Positions 43,428-54,442 of a stretch of DNA of 64,000 bases are shown here, in pieces. The DNA is from an uncultured Geobacteraceae bacterium. Its GTDB lineage: Bacteria; Desulfobacterota; Desulfuromonadia; Geobacterales; Pseudopelobacteraceae. Position numbers and translations under genes: made by a program. The notes under the pieces are model-generated. The model was not told where the DNA came from, searched no databases, and was given only the letters and a program-made list of their open reading frames with translations. Position 1 is the stretch's first letter. The number at the start of each line of letters is the position of its first letter. The stretch covers positions 40,521-104,520 of the forward strand of contig CAJAFV010000077.1 of the NCBI GenBank assembly GCA_903939115.1. The letters are read 5' to 3'.

Positions 43428-44354
43428 TTATACTGCCGGCTCACCCGCCCGCTTCCAGCGGCGGTGCACCCAGTACCAGTCGGCAGGGTGTGCGCAGACA
43501 AACTCTTCAAGATACCGCGATAACGCCTGGACATCCTGAGCGATACCGGTCTCGGTACGATCGCCGCAGAGCGTGTATTCGGGAAGAAACAGCAGTACGT
43601 GCCGGCCATCCTCTCCATTCTCTCTGTAGCCAAGAACCGGGACAACAGGCACGCCGGTTTTATGCGCAATGACGACAGGAGCCTTGAGAGCCCACGCTTT
43701 TCTGCCAAGAAAGTCAATCAGGACGCCGTTTTGATCACCTGCCGCCTGATCGGTCAGCATGCCGATGACGCCATTGTTCTTAATAACGCCAAGCATAGGT
43801 TTTAAGGCGGATTTAGTGTAAATCACCTTGTTGCCGTATCCCATCCTCATCTTCTCAATAATCGTGTTCAGGTACGGATTATTCTGCTTGCGGACAATTG
43901 CCCAGACGCTTACGTCAAGGTGCTTTTTGAAGGAGAGTGAAATCAGTTCCCAGTTGCCGCAATGGCCGCTGACGCAGAGTACGCCGAGGTTCTTTTCTTT
44001 GGCGCACTGAAAATTATCCAGACCCTGTACCGCCATCGTGTTAAATAGCTCGTCGCCTTTGCCATGATAGAGTCGGCAGACCTCAACTATGGAGGTCCCC
44101 AGATTTATGAACGTTGCCAGAGCTATCTCTTCAGCGGTATCAAAAACACCGGTCCAGGCGGGATGGCGCTTCATGTAAGGGAGGGCCTGGCGGATGTTGT
44201 CAATGGCAATGGTGCGTCGCCTGGCCAGCAGACGATACATGAGGTGTCCGATAAGACGTCCGGTTGTTCGGGAAAAACGCCGGGGGATGGCTGCCATTGC
44301 CCTGGTAAACAGATAAAACGCCGCTGCCTGAATAGCCCAGAGGATTCGTGTCAT
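43428..44354 (-). CDS. lpxL: Lipid A late acyltransferase (LpxL/HtrB family)
   Basis: 308 residues. N-terminal membrane segment; CVSGHCGNWELIS holds the HX4D-like motif of the family (H-x4-E), and GVIGMLTDQAAGDQNGVLIDFLGRKA and YRENGEDGRHVLL follow. Adds a secondary acyl chain to Kdo2-lipid A at the inner membrane. It starts 3 nt after msbA's stop. LpxL and LpxM cannot be told apart with certainty. Confidence 0.93.
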   Translation of the reverse strand: MTRILWAIQAAAFYLFTRAMAAIPRRFSRTTGRLIGHLMYRLLARRRTIAIDNIRQALPYMKRHPAWTGVFDTAEEIALATFINLGTSIVEVCRLYHGKGDELFNTMAVQGLDNFQCAKEKNLGVLCVSGHCGNWELISLSFKKHLDVSVWAIVRKQNNPYLNTIIEKMRMGYGNKVIYTKSALKPMLGVIKNNGVIGMLTDQAAGDQNGVLIDFLGRKAWALKAPVVIAHKTGVPVVPVLGYRENGEDGRHVLLFLPEYTLCGDRTETGIAQDVQALSRYLEEFVCAHPADWYWVHRRWKRAGEPAV

Positions 44355-44356
44355 GG

Positions 44357-46114
44357 TTAGTTGATGGACGCGTTACTGTCACTGTTGGGACTGTCACTGT
44401 CACCGAACTGCAGGGAACAGAGCCGGCTGTAGAGGCCGCTGTTTTCGAGAAGTTCTTTATGTGAGCCGCTTTCGACGATCCGGCCATTCTCCAGGACGAG
44501 AATTTTGTCCGCATGCAGAATGGTTGATAGACGGTGGGCGATGACAAAGGTAGTCCGGTTAGTCATCAGATTATTCAGCGCTTGTTGCACCATCTGTTCA
44601 CTTTCTGTGTCAAGGGCGCTGGTCGCTTCATCAAGAATAAGAATCGGCGCATTCTTAATCAGTGCGCGGGCAATACAGAGTCGTTGACGCTGACCACCGG
44701 ATAGTCGCGTGCCGCGGTCGCCGATGATTGTGGCGTAGCCGTCAGGCATCTCCAGGATGAAGTCGTGAGCAAAAGCTGCTTGTGCAGCGCTTTCAACTTC
44801 GGCGTCGGTAGCCGTAAAATTACCATAGCGGATATTATTGGCAATAGTGTCGTTAAAGAGCATGGTTTCCTGATCAACCAGCGCCACCTGGCGGATGAGA
44901 TCCTTCATGCCGATGGTGCGGATATCGACACCGTCAAACAAAATGGCACCGTCGGTTACATCGTAAAAGCGTGGTATCAGCGAGACCAGCGTTGATTTGC
45001 CGCCACCTGACGGGCCGACCAGAGCGATGATTTCACCATGGCGGGCGGAGAGATTAACGTGATTAATAACCATCTCCCCTTCATAGGCAAAGGAAACATC
45101 CCTGAACTCGACGTTTCCGGCTACGCGGTCTATTGAAACGGCCTTTTCTGCATCACAAATTTCAGGCTTCTCGTCTATAACTTCAAACACCCGCACGGCG
45201 GCACCGATAGAGGCCTGAATGATATTATACGAATTATTAAGGCTTTTAATCGGCTTGTATACCAGCACCATCGCGGTTAAAAACGAAAAAAATTCAGCCG
45301 AGGTGAGTTGGCCACTCATGACCATGCTGCCTCCGACCCAGATGACTCCGGCAATGCCGAGAGAGGTGATCATTTCGATTACCGGTGCTGAGAGGCTGTT
45401 ATACTTGATCGCCTTACGGATAAAGGTATAGTAGTGGGTTGTCGCGGCATGAAAACGCCCGGTCATCCGCTCTCCAAGACCGAAGGCTTTGACTACTTTA
45501 ATGCCGGAAAACGTTTCCTGCAGAATAGAGCCAACATCGCCGATCATCTCCTGGCTTTTGCCCGAAAGGCTTTTGATCCGTTTGCCGATCTTCTGTGCCG
45601 AAAAAACGGTAAGCGGGATAACGATAAACGTGATCAGCGCCAGTTGCCAGCTGCGGTAAAAAATAACGATAAGGAGTGAAATAGCAGAAAAGCCGTCGCG
45701 ACAGATGCTCGTCACCACGTTGGCAATACCGTTCTGCATAACAGCAACATCGGACATAACCCGTGACATAAGCGCGCCGGTAGAGTTTTTTTGAAAGAAA
45801 CGGAGGCCAAGAGTCATGCAGCTTCGATAGAGATCATTGCGGATATCCTGTATTGCAAGCTCTCCAGCGGTTCTGATGAAATAATCATTGAGGAAGCGGC
45901 ACGCGGCTCTAACAGCAAATAAAATTAAAACGCCAATAGGGAGAAGGGTGAAGATCGTTTTGTCATTGGTGGCGAAGGTCTTCTTCAGCAGCGGTTCCAC
46001 CAGATAGGCAAACGCTCCATCCATACTCCCGACCGTAATGGAAGCGATTGTCGAGATGACAATTCTGCCCCAGTACGGTTTGCAATAATGGAGAATGCGG
46101 CCAAAGGTACTCAT
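44357..46114 (-). CDS. msbA: Lipid A ABC exporter MsbA
   Basis: 585 residues, half-transporter. Six-helix membrane domain (about 15-320) followed by the ATPase: Walker A GPSGGGKST, signature LSGGQRQR, Walker B ILILDEATSALD and the switch IAHRLSTI. Flips lipid A-core across the inner membrane. It overlaps lpxB by 4 nt. General lipid or drug transport is the alternative, but context points to MsbA. Confidence 0.96.
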   Translation of the reverse strand: MSTFGRILHYCKPYWGRIVISTIASITVGSMDGAFAYLVEPLLKKTFATNDKTIFTLLPIGVLILFAVRAACRFLNDYFIRTAGELAIQDIRNDLYRSCMTLGLRFFQKNSTGALMSRVMSDVAVMQNGIANVVTSICRDGFSAISLLIVIFYRSWQLALITFIVIPLTVFSAQKIGKRIKSLSGKSQEMIGDVGSILQETFSGIKVVKAFGLGERMTGRFHAATTHYYTFIRKAIKYNSLSAPVIEMITSLGIAGVIWVGGSMVMSGQLTSAEFFSFLTAMVLVYKPIKSLNNSYNIIQASIGAAVRVFEVIDEKPEICDAEKAVSIDRVAGNVEFRDVSFAYEGEMVINHVNLSARHGEIIALVGPSGGGKSTLVSLIPRFYDVTDGAILFDGVDIRTIGMKDLIRQVALVDQETMLFNDTIANNIRYGNFTATDAEVESAAQAAFAHDFILEMPDGYATIIGDRGTRLSGGQRQRLCIARALIKNAPILILDEATSALDTESEQMVQQALNNLMTNRTTFVIAHRLSTILHADKILVLENGRIVESGSHKELLENSGLYSRLCSLQFGDSDSPNSDSNASIN

Positions 46115-47310
46115 ACTCTATCCTGTTTTTCATTAATAAGATCAAGCGCCAGCGACGCCGTGCGCAGGGCTGCTCCGCCACCGCCGAGTTTTTCGCAGAT
46201 GGAGGCCAGATCAGTATTCATTGTTGCCCGGTAGGTTTCGTTTGAAAGAATCATCGTTATCTCGGCTGCAATCGCCTCAGGGTTAGCCTGATCCTGAATC
46301 AGCTCCTTGACAATGCTCCGGTCTGCGACGATGTTACATAGTCCGATATGCTTGATCTTTACGACCCTTCTGGCCACTTGGTAGGTAAGCGGGGCGAGTT
46401 TGTAGATTATGACCATCGGTGTGCCTACCAGCGCTATTTCAAGGGTGACAGTGCCGGATACGGAAATAATGGCATCGCATGCCCGGATCAGGTCGTGAAT
46501 CCTCTCGGTGGTAATAATCGGTGTAATGCCGCTGCTGTTCAGGTAGGGAAGTATTTCCTCTTCACAGAGTGTTGATGCCAAAGGCAGGACGAATTGCAGG
46601 TCGGGAAAGCTTTTGTGCAGCCGGTCTGCGGCAGCAAGGATTGCCGGCAGGATACGCTCTATCTCGCTTCTGCGACTGCCGGGAAAAAGGCCGACAGTTT
46701 TTCTGGAGGGATCAAGGCCAAAACTTGCCGCCGCTTCTACCCGGTTCATCTCCACATTTACGAGGTCAAGCATTGGGTGGCCGACAAAGCTGACCGGCAC
46801 CCCCGCTTTTTCGTATATGGGAACTTCAAAGGGGAAAATAACTGCCATCCGATTTACCGTAGCAGCAATTTTTCTAACTCGTCCCGCTTTCCAGGCCCAT
46901 ACTTTGGGGCTGATATAGTAGAGAATTTTCACTCCGGCTTTTTTCGCCACTGTTGCCAAGCGGAGGTTAAAGCCGGGGTAGTCGATCAGGATGAGCAGTT
47001 CAGGCGGGTCTTCCAGCAGAATTTTTTTGAGCGTAAGAAATGCAGCGGATATGACGCCAAAATGTTTGAATACTTCGACCAGGCCCATTACGGCAATGTC
47101 AGCCGAATCCACTAGCGTTGTCACCCCCGCCTCACGCATGCGGGAGCCGCCGATGCCGAAGAAATGAAGTCCGGAATCGAGTGAAAGCGCTTTATGTACC
47201 AGGTCGGCGCCGTAGATGTCGCCGGATGCCTCTCCGGCAACAATCATAATACGTCGACGCCGGGAAATGTCAGGCGGATTTACATCAGCCCCGCCATGCC
47301 TGGACGTCAT
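46111..47310 (-). CDS. lpxB: Lipid A disaccharide synthase
   Basis: About 399 residues. IMIVAGEASGDIYGADLV, GIGGSRMREAGV, ILIDYPGFNLRLA and VGLFPGSRRSEIERILP are LpxB signatures. Condenses UDP-2,3-diacylglucosamine with lipid X. The ATG at 47310 overlaps lpxA's stop by 4 nt; a TTG at 47319 is an alternative. Confidence 0.96.
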   Translation of the reverse strand: MTSRHGGADVNPPDISRRRRIMIVAGEASGDIYGADLVHKALSLDSGLHFFGIGGSRMREAGVTTLVDSADIAVMGLVEVFKHFGVISAAFLTLKKILLEDPPELLILIDYPGFNLRLATVAKKAGVKILYYISPKVWAWKAGRVRKIAATVNRMAVIFPFEVPIYEKAGVPVSFVGHPMLDLVNVEMNRVEAAASFGLDPSRKTVGLFPGSRRSEIERILPAILAAADRLHKSFPDLQFVLPLASTLCEEEILPYLNSSGITPIITTERIHDLIRACDAIISVSGTVTLEIALVGTPMVIIYKLAPLTYQVARRVVKIKHIGLCNIVADRSIVKELIQDQANPEAIAAEITMILSNETYRATMNTDLASICEKLGGGGAALRTASLALDLINEKQDRV

Positions 47311-48086
47311 CCGCGACAAATCCCTCGTTCGGAGCGTTTTATGAAGGCCAGCAGATAATCAACTTCGGCGCATGCTGTTATTTCCGCATTAATGCGGTCG
47401 ATCGCGTCAGGCAGTTTCAGCCCCGCCATGAAAAGAATTTTATAGGCCTTCTTCAATTTATGGATAGTGTCTTCAGAAAATCCGCGGCGTTTGAGACCTA
47501 CCAGATTGAGGCCGCGCAGTTTGGCATCGCCTGTGCCCGGCGTCGCGATCAGGTAGGGGGGAAGGTCAAGACTGACCAGAGTGCCGCCTCCCGCCATGGC
47601 GTGAGCGCCAATGGTTACAAACTGATGAACCGCCACCAGGCCGCCAAGAATAACATTATCTTCCACGGTTACGTGTCCGGCTAGAGTCGCTGCATTCGCC
47701 ATAACCACATTATTGCCGATCCGGCAGTCGTGGGCGACATGCGAATACGCCATGAACAGGTTGTTATCTCCTACGACCGTCTCACTGATTCCGGTAACGG
47801 TGCCGCGATGAATGGTCGCAAATTCGCGGATGATGTTGTTGCTGCCAATGCGCGTCCAGCACTCTTCGCCACGATATTTCAGGTCTTGGGGGGCGGGGCC
47901 GACCGATGCGAGATGGTAAATCTGGTTGTTTTCACCAATCTCGGTCCAGTCTCCGACGACGGTATGAGCGCCGATAGAGGTCCCTCTGCCGATGGTGACA
48001 TGTTTGCCGACGATGACATATGGGGCAATTTCAACATCGGTTGCAAGTATCGCGGATGAATCAATTACCGCAGTCGGGTGGATCAT
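47307..48086 (-). CDS. lpxA: UDP-N-acetylglucosamine acyltransferase
   Basis: 259 residues with left-handed beta-helix hexapeptide repeats to about residue 190 and a C-terminal helical domain. Catalytic His is in AYSHVAHDC (His119), and HQFVTIGAHAMAGGG holds the Gly equivalent to E. coli Gly173 that sets a C14-type acyl length. First step of lipid A synthesis. Lies 21 nt from fabZ. Confidence 0.97.
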   Translation of the reverse strand: MIHPTAVIDSSAILATDVEIAPYVIVGKHVTIGRGTSIGAHTVVGDWTEIGENNQIYHLASVGPAPQDLKYRGEECWTRIGSNNIIREFATIHRGTVTGISETVVGDNNLFMAYSHVAHDCRIGNNVVMANAATLAGHVTVEDNVILGGLVAVHQFVTIGAHAMAGGGTLVSLDLPPYLIATPGTGDAKLRGLNLVGLKRRGFSEDTIHKLKKAYKILFMAGLKLPDAIDRINAEITACAEVDYLLAFIKRSERGICRG

Positions 48087-48107
48087 GATGTTTCTCCCGT
48101 AAATGTA

Positions 48108-48551
48108 CTATTTCTGTGAATCCGCAAATGTCGCCTTAAGGTCGGCTTCGGTTACCAGGGTGGTGCCAACAAACGCTTTTCCGGCGACTCCCCAGATTCC
48201 TCTTCTCTGCATAGTCGTTGTGACCTCAATGCGCAGCTGATCACCGGGCGAGACCGGTTTGCGGAAGCGGGCGTTATCAATTGCCAGAAAGTAGGTCACT
48301 TTGGCGCGGGTCGCTTCATCTGAAGCAAGGTATGCCATGATACCGGCGACCTGAGCCATCGCTTCAATGATCAGAACCCCCGGCATGACCGGGTGCCCAG
48401 GAAAATGACCCTGGAAAAACGGCTCGTTGATGGTAACATTTTTTATCCCTACGCAGCGTTTCCCCTGCTCCCCTTCGATAATCCGGTCTACCATCAGAAA
48501 CGGATAGCGGTGGGGGAGTATTCTCATGATTTCATTGATGTCTAGTTGCAT
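48108..48551 (-). CDS. fabZ: 3-hydroxyacyl-ACP dehydratase FabZ
   Basis: 147 residues, hotdog fold. Catalytic His49 in [14 protein letters not shown] and Glu63 in [10 protein letters not shown]. Dehydrates 3-hydroxyacyl-ACP, competing with LpxA and LpxD for the same substrate pool, hence its usual place between them. It starts 1 nt from the lpxD stop. Confidence 0.97.
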   Translation of the reverse strand: MQLDINEIMRILPHRYPFLMVDRIIEGEQGKRCVGIKNVTINEPFFQGHFPGHPVMPGVLIIEAMAQVAGIMAYLASDEATRAKVTYFLAIDNARFRKPVSPGDQLRIEVTTTMQRRGIWGVAGKAFVGTTLVTEADLKATFADSQK

Positions 48552-48552
48552 G

Positions 48553-49605
48553 TCAGTTCTCCTGGCGGGGCTGTTTCAGTATGGCTTCAAGTTCTGTAAT
48601 CCGTTTTTCAAGGGCTGAGACGGTTTTCCGTAATTCCGGCAATCGGGGCACGATCATGGAAGATTTCAGCCATTCCTTATGCGGCATGGTAGGTGTGCCA
48701 CTATACGCTGCATTTGCCGGCAGCGAACTTGGTACGCCGGACTGGGCGCCAACCAGCACGTTGTCACCGATCGTAAGATGACCGGCTACGCCGACCTGGC
48801 CAGCCAGGGTGACGTGATTGCCTATTTTCGCACTGCCCGATATGCCAACTTGAGACACGATCATGCAATCTTCACCGATCTCGCAGTTGTGAGCAATCTG
48901 CACCAGATTGTCGAGCTTGGTGCCTCTCCTGATCCGGGTTACTTCAACGGCGGCCCGATCGATGCAGCTGTTCGCCCCGATTTCGACATCATCATCAAGG
49001 ACGACAATACCTATTTGCGGGATGCGATAGTAGCCTCTGCCATCCGGTGCGTAACCGAAACCGTCAGAACCGATCACGGCGCCAGGCTGGATAATGCAGC
49101 GATTACCGAGTCGGCAGCGTTCACGGATAACGGCGTTAGCGTGGATAATGCACTCTTCACCAACGATAACGTTGTCATACAGCACAGCTCCCGGATAGAT
49201 AACCGTGCGACTCCCGATGGTAACATTCTTGCCGATAAAGGCCCCCGGATACACTGTGACATCTCTGCCAAGGGTCGCCGTGGCGTCAACAATCGCTGCC
49301 GGGAGCACCCCGAGCGGTTCGTGGGGTGCTGTGTAGAAGAGTGCCAGAAGTTTGGCAAAGCCGAGATACGGGTTGGCAACTTCAATGGCTGTGCGCCCAT
49401 AGCGCTCGCCTCCCGGAGACATAAGCACAGCACCAGCCGAAGTTTCGGCAACTTTTGACGCATACCTCGGGTTTGCAAGAAACGTCAGCGCGTCTGGTCC
49501 GGCGGTTTCGAGCGTACCCAGTCCGGAAATCAGTTTCGCTCCATCTCCCTGTACGGTACCGCCAAGATAGCTGGCTATTTCTGCAACTGTCCGTGCTTGT
49601 GTCAT
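48553..49605 (-). CDS. lpxD: UDP-3-O-acylglucosamine N-acyltransferase
   Basis: 350 residues. N-terminal uridine-binding domain, then hexapeptide repeats from about residue 105; the catalytic His lies in [13 protein letters not shown], and the sequence ends with a coiled-coil helix ([19 protein letters not shown]). Adds the N-linked hydroxyacyl chain. It starts 4 nt before the skp gene's stop. Confidence 0.97.
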   Translation of the reverse strand: MTQARTVAEIASYLGGTVQGDGAKLISGLGTLETAGPDALTFLANPRYASKVAETSAGAVLMSPGGERYGRTAIEVANPYLGFAKLLALFYTAPHEPLGVLPAAIVDATATLGRDVTVYPGAFIGKNVTIGSRTVIYPGAVLYDNVIVGEECIIHANAVIRERCRLGNRCIIQPGAVIGSDGFGYAPDGRGYYRIPQIGIVVLDDDVEIGANSCIDRAAVEVTRIRRGTKLDNLVQIAHNCEIGEDCMIVSQVGISGSAKIGNHVTLAGQVGVAGHLTIGDNVLVGAQSGVPSSLPANAAYSGTPTMPHKEWLKSSMIVPRLPELRKTVSALEKRITELEAILKQPRQEN

Positions 49606-49609
49606 AACG

Positions 49610-50128
49610 TTACTTCTTTCGGTTAGAATTGAACAGCTTCAACACTTCTTCAGTGAGATCAGCTTTTTCATCGACAAACAGCAGCATGCTGTCATTTTTC
49701 ACGAAGATGAAGGTGTACCCATTCTGACGTCCGTAAGACTGAATGACTTTCTCCATTCCTTCAAGAATTCTGCGGGTAAGCTCTTCGTCCTTGCCCTGCA
49801 GTTCATCTTGCGCATCTTTTGTGAAACGTTGAAACTCTTTCAATTTATTTTGATAGTCTTTCTCTTTGGAAGCGCGGGCTGAATCGGAAAGCAGCATACC
49901 CTGTTTTTCCAGTTCCTCTTTCAGCTTCTTGAGCTCTTCCTGCTTTGTATTGATCTCTTCCTGATACTTTTTAACTTTTGTGGCCAGTTGTTCCTTGGCC
50001 TCTTTTCCAGCTTCGGAGCCATTCAGTGCCCGCTGCATGTCGATATAACCGAGCTTCAGATCAGCGGCAAAAACAGATGTTGATGCAATACACGCTGCTA
50101 CGATACCTGCCAGAAAAATGCGTTTCAT
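49610..50128 (-). CDS. OmpH/Skp-family periplasmic chaperone
   Basis: 172 residues with a signal peptide (about 1-21, ending VFA) and a long coiled-coil middle (about 35-115, rich in Lys, Glu and Gln), then [10 protein letters not shown]. Skp trimers hold unfolded outer-membrane proteins in the periplasm. It lies between bamA and lpxD, a very common order. Confidence 0.93.
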   Translation of the reverse strand: MKRIFLAGIVAACIASTSVFAADLKLGYIDMQRALNGSEAGKEAKEQLATKVKKYQEEINTKQEELKKLKEELEKQGMLLSDSARASKEKDYQNKLKEFQRFTKDAQDELQGKDEELTRRILEGMEKVIQSYGRQNGYTFIFVKNDSMLLFVDEKADLTEEVLKLFNSNRKK

Positions 50129-50182
50129 AAATCCTTCTCCTTTAATTGGTGGTGGGCATCAAACCCCTAAAATAATTGTTTA

Positions 50183-52489
50183 TTAAAACATACTTCCAAT
50201 TGAAAACTCGAGTCGGCCGCTTTTACTGTCGATTCCTAACCGAGGATTGAGCGGGATACCATATTCAAGGCGCAACGGTCCCATGGGGGAGGCCCAGCGG
50301 ATACCAAAGCCGTAGCTTGTAAGCAGTGGATTGAAAGCTGCTGAAGTATCCGTAAAAGAGTTGCCATAGTCGTAAAAGAGGACACCTTTAAGGCCAGCTT
50401 CGGCAATCAGCGGAAAGGTCAGTTCGATATTCCCGAAGAATTCTTTTTCTCCGCCGAGGTATATCCGCTCGTTTGTGTGGTTGCCGTTAATATCTTTTGC
50501 AAGCATGGTGCTTGTCGGAGACACCGTGCGGGATTGATAGCCGCGCAAGGAGCCGATGCCCCCAAGATAAAACTTTTCATCGATCGGGATCGGTTGGCCG
50601 ATTTCCGCTATGTATCCTAACGTTAATTTGGTTGAAGCGATCAATTTCTTGTAGATCGGGTGAAAGTAGGTGTGATCAGTTGTAAAACGGGCAAATTTAT
50701 TGTCTCCTCCAAGACCGGCGTACTCTGCAGAAAGCGAGTTGATAAAACCGATAGACGGGTCCATCCGGTAGTCGGTGTTGTTGTGGGTGATACTGCTGAA
50801 TACGGCACTGGTCGTTGTCTCGCCGAGTGGGTATGTGCCATTAATATCGGCATCATTGAGAGCCTGATACGCGGCGCTCGGTTTTAAAATGTCCTTTAAT
50901 TCATACTTGTACATCACAAAGGTACCGATAGAATCACTGATCGGATAGCCGCCTTTGATGTCTGCACCGGTAAGTCTCCGCGAATAGTCAGTATACTGAC
51001 GCTCTGAACGGTAGATGTCACCACCTAACGTCCATTTGGTATCCATGAAATGTGGGTCAGTCAGCCCCAGTGCGTATGTCTGCGATTTTCCACCGAGCGA
51101 AGCGGAAAGATTAGCCTTCAGCCCCAAGCCGAGGAAGTTGGCCTGCTGTACGGAACCCTGGGCGATAAAACCATCCAAAGAGCTGTAACCACCACCGATA
51201 CTAAAGGTTCCGGTCGGTTTCTCTTTGACTTCAACATTAACATTAAGTTTATTACCCGCGCTCCCTTTGGCGGTAGCAACATTCGCTTCCTCGAAGAAGC
51301 CGAGGTTCATAAGGTTCTGCTTGCTCCGCTTCAGGCCGGATGAATTGTACAAACCCCCTTCAGTAACGCGGACTTCACGGCGGATAACCTTGTCACGGGT
51401 TTTGGGATTGCCGGAAATATTGATCCGTTCAATTGTTACCAGTTCGCCTTTGTCAACGTCAAACGTCATATCAACGGTTTTCTTCTCGTTGTCAAGTCGG
51501 GTCTGGGGATTAATCGTGGCGAAGGCATACCCCTTGTCTCCATACACGTCGGTGAGTACGCCGATATCGGTGCGCAGGGTTGAGCGGTTGAATACAGTCC
51601 CCGGTTCACTTTTCAGTTTCGTGCGCAGATACGCTTCCGGATCAAGCAGTTCCCCTTTGAAGCCGATTGCGCCAATCCGGTACTGTTCCCCCTCGGTAAT
51701 ACCAATGGAGACATCAAGCGCTGTTTTTGCTTCATTCAACGTTACTACCGGTTCGCCGACCTTGACATTGATAAAGCCATTATTGAGGTAATGGTCGGTA
51801 ATCAGAAGGGCATCATTTTTCAACACCTCTTCTTTGTAGGTACCGGCGCCGGTCAGCCAGGACATGAACCATTTTTCTTTCGTTTCCATGAGTCCCTTGA
51901 CTTTGCTGTTGCTGAATGCCTTGTTACCGTCAAGTCGGATCTCTTTAATAAGAATCTTTTCTCCCTCAACAATTTTGAAAATAACCTTCATATCACTGGA
52001 CGCACTTTTCTTCGCTTCAGTCTGTATGTCTGCCAGATAATAGCCGTCATCGCCATATAATTTCTTTATTTTCAAGACACTTTTGGCCAGATCTTTTGGC
52101 GAAAAAACGGCATTCAGGCGAAACTCAAGTGCTTCTTTCAGTTTATCCGTTGAGATTTCCTTATTGCCTTCAAAAATGATCTCACGAACAATAGCCTTTT
52201 CCTGGACCAGATAGACCAGTACTACGCCTTTGTCAGATTCCTCCTGTAAGGCCTGAACATCTACAAAATGCCCCAGCTTGTAAATCGCCCGAATATCTGC
52301 ATCAGTCTTGTCACCTGTTAGAGAATCGCCTGCACGCATCTTGATCGTATTCAGAATTGCCGCCGATTCTATACGGCGATTTCCCTGAATTCTTATTTCT
52401 ACTAGTTTTTCACCCTCTGCGCAGGCGAGAGTTGACCAGCTAATGAACGTGATCAGCGTTACAGGCAGTAAGTTTTTAAAACTGGACAT
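50183..52489 (-). CDS. bamA: Outer-membrane assembly factor BamA
   Basis: 768 residues. Signal peptide (about 1-24), five POTRA domains (about 27-430) and a C-terminal 16-strand barrel. The barrel contains LGGIGSLRGYQSR, the loop-6 motif that closes the pore, and ends with the typical FSIGSMF. Inserts beta-barrel proteins into the outer membrane. 14 nt after lolD. Confidence 0.97.
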   Translation of the reverse strand: MSSFKNLLPVTLITFISWSTLACAEGEKLVEIRIQGNRRIESAAILNTIKMRAGDSLTGDKTDADIRAIYKLGHFVDVQALQEESDKGVVLVYLVQEKAIVREIIFEGNKEISTDKLKEALEFRLNAVFSPKDLAKSVLKIKKLYGDDGYYLADIQTEAKKSASSDMKVIFKIVEGEKILIKEIRLDGNKAFSNSKVKGLMETKEKWFMSWLTGAGTYKEEVLKNDALLITDHYLNNGFINVKVGEPVVTLNEAKTALDVSIGITEGEQYRIGAIGFKGELLDPEAYLRTKLKSEPGTVFNRSTLRTDIGVLTDVYGDKGYAFATINPQTRLDNEKKTVDMTFDVDKGELVTIERINISGNPKTRDKVIRREVRVTEGGLYNSSGLKRSKQNLMNLGFFEEANVATAKGSAGNKLNVNVEVKEKPTGTFSIGGGYSSLDGFIAQGSVQQANFLGLGLKANLSASLGGKSQTYALGLTDPHFMDTKWTLGGDIYRSERQYTDYSRRLTGADIKGGYPISDSIGTFVMYKYELKDILKPSAAYQALNDADINGTYPLGETTTSAVFSSITHNNTDYRMDPSIGFINSLSAEYAGLGGDNKFARFTTDHTYFHPIYKKLIASTKLTLGYIAEIGQPIPIDEKFYLGGIGSLRGYQSRTVSPTSTMLAKDINGNHTNERIYLGGEKEFFGNIELTFPLIAEAGLKGVLFYDYGNSFTDTSAAFNPLLTSYGFGIRWASPMGPLRLEYGIPLNPRLGIDSKSGRLEFSIGSMF

Positions 52490-52503
52490 GCTTTCCTCGG
52501 ATA

Positions 52504-53184
52504 CTAGGTCGTTTTTTCAATTTTGCCATCTAACAGGTGAATGGTGGTTCCCATGGCGGCTGCCAGTCGCTCGTTATGAGTTACTATTACCAGGGTTAAT
52601 TTCTTTTTGCTCTGCAGTTCAGCCAGCATGGCGTGTATGCTGTCGCTTGTTTTCATATCAAGATTTCCGGTCGGCTCATCAGCCAGCAATAGTTCCGGTT
52701 CAAGAGCAAGTGCCCGTGCAATGGCTACCCGCTGCTGTTCTCCGCCGGATAGCTCTCCGGGACGATGTGTCATCCGCTGCCCAAGGCCAACGTCCTGCAG
52801 CAGGGATTTTGCCATGTCCATGGCAGTGGCTCGTGGCACTCTGGCAATCAACGCCGGTATCATAACATTTTCGAGTGCGGTGAATTCCGGCAGCAGATGG
52901 TGAAACTGGAACACAAAACCGATGCTCCGATTTCTGAAAGCCGCCAGTTGCCGCTCGTTTTTTTTGAAAATATTCTCGCCGCGAAAGCTGACTGAACCGG
53001 CTGTCGGACGGTCGAGTGCCCCCAAAAGGTGCATCAACGTGCTCTTGCCGGCACCGGATGCCCCGACGAGTGCGGTCGTCGTTCCGGCCGCCAGGTCCAG
53101 GTCAATGCCGCTCAGCACTTTAAGCGAATTCACACCGCTGCCATAGGATTTGCTGAGACCGCGCACCTCAAGAAGATTACTCAT
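52504..53184 (-). CDS. lolD: Lipoprotein-releasing ABC ATPase LolD
   Basis: 226 residues. Walker [10 protein letters not shown], signature LSGGEQQR, Walker [13 protein letters not shown] and the switch VTHN. Drives release of lipoproteins from the inner membrane. The ATG at 53184 gives the family length; the open frame to 53244 overlaps lolC and is rejected. Overlaps lolC by 8 nt. Confidence 0.96.
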   Translation of the reverse strand: MSNLLEVRGLSKSYGSGVNSLKVLSGIDLDLAAGTTTALVGASGAGKSTLMHLLGALDRPTAGSVSFRGENIFKKNERQLAAFRNRSIGFVFQFHHLLPEFTALENVMIPALIARVPRATAMDMAKSLLQDVGLGQRMTHRPGELSGGEQQRVAIARALALEPELLLADEPTGNLDMKTSDSIHAMLAELQSKKKLTLVIVTHNERLAAAMGTTIHLLDGKIEKTT

Positions 53185-54439
53185 AGCGCAGCGCCTCGGC
53201 CGGCAGCATTCTCGACGCCTGCCAGGCGGGGTAGAGCGTCGCAAGAAACGATATCAGTATCGCCGTAACTGATATCAGCAGTACATCAGCCGGCACAACC
53301 AGAGAAGGGAAGTGGTCAAGGTAATAGATATCCTTGTTGAAAAAATCCTGTCCGGTGACTTTCTGGATCACACTGATGATCGGTTCCAGGTTGAGTGCTA
53401 TCAGAAGGCCCGAAATAACGCCAAAAGCAGTCCCGATAATGCCGATTATCAACCCCTCAAGAACAAAAATTTTCATGATGCTGGCAGCAGTGGCGCCCAT
53501 TGATTTGAGGATAGCGATATCTCTGTTTTTTTCCATGACTACCATAAAAAGTGTTGAAGCGATCCCAAATGCGGCAACCAGAACTATCAGTGTCAGGATG
53601 ACGAACATGACGACTTTTTCAGTCTTCAGCGCAAACAGAATATTCTTGTTCATCTGCATCCAGTCACGCGCGTAGAAGTTAATCCCCATGTCACGATTGA
53701 TGCTGCGAGCCAGCGCATCAGTGTGATACACATCCTCTACTTTCAGCTGAATACCGGTGACGGTATCGCCGAGATCAAAAAAACGCTGGGCCTGATCGAG
53801 GCTGACATAGGCCAGGGTAGAGTCATATTCAAACATGCCGGTATTAAAAATCCCGGTGACCCTGAACGGCTTCATGCGCGGCATCATGCCGAGCGGTGTG
53901 ATATTACCCATCGGAGAAATTACGTTTACCTTGTCGCCCAAAAACAGGTTGAGATGTTTTGCCAGCTCTTTGCCAACCATCAAGCCGGGGGTCGTGTCGG
54001 TCCCCTGACCCATTTTAGGTTCGAGGCCGTCGATACTTCCCTCAACGATTGACTTGCTGAGACGGGTAACCTGGCGGTCAGTGATGACATCGATGCCACG
54101 CAGGACGACACCGGACACGTTTTTGCCGGAAGAGAGCATGACCTGATTATAGATAAACGGTGTTGCTGCCTGTACGCCCTTGAACCCTTTAAGCTTTTCC
54201 ATTACCGCCCGATATTCCTGCATCGGTGCGCCGCTCCTGATGACGACTATATGGGCGTTTGTGCCCAGAATCTTCTCTTTCAGGTCATTTTCAAAACCGG
54301 TCATAACCGCCAGTACGACAATCAATGCCATAACGCCGAGCGCAACGCCGGCGGTGGAAATAAATGTGATAATGGAAATGAAGGTGGATTTGCGTTTGGC
54401 TTTCAGGTAGCGCAAGCCGATGAAAAGTTCAAAGGGCAT
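53177..54439 (-). CDS. lolC: Lipoprotein-releasing permease LolC/E
   Basis: 420 residues. Four membrane segments: one at the N-terminus (about 20-45) and three in the last third (about 275-300, 320-350 and 385-405), with a large periplasmic MacB-like domain between. [22 protein letters not shown] and [13 protein letters not shown] are typical. A single LolC/E gene in the window suggests a homodimer (LolF-type) arrangement. Confidence 0.94.
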   Translation of the reverse strand: MPFELFIGLRYLKAKRKSTFISIITFISTAGVALGVMALIVVLAVMTGFENDLKEKILGTNAHIVVIRSGAPMQEYRAVMEKLKGFKGVQAATPFIYNQVMLSSGKNVSGVVLRGIDVITDRQVTRLSKSIVEGSIDGLEPKMGQGTDTTPGLMVGKELAKHLNLFLGDKVNVISPMGNITPLGMMPRMKPFRVTGIFNTGMFEYDSTLAYVSLDQAQRFFDLGDTVTGIQLKVEDVYHTDALARSINRDMGINFYARDWMQMNKNILFALKTEKVVMFVILTLIVLVAAFGIASTLFMVVMEKNRDIAILKSMGATAASIMKIFVLEGLIIGIIGTAFGVISGLLIALNLEPIISVIQKVTGQDFFNKDIYYLDHFPSLVVPADVLLISVTAILISFLATLYPAWQASRMLPAEALRYE

Positions 54440-54442
54440 CGG

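Noticed and set aside
43211..43717. Minus-strand frame across the second octamer element into lpxL
   Set aside because: It reads through repeat DNA and in a wrong frame of lpxL.
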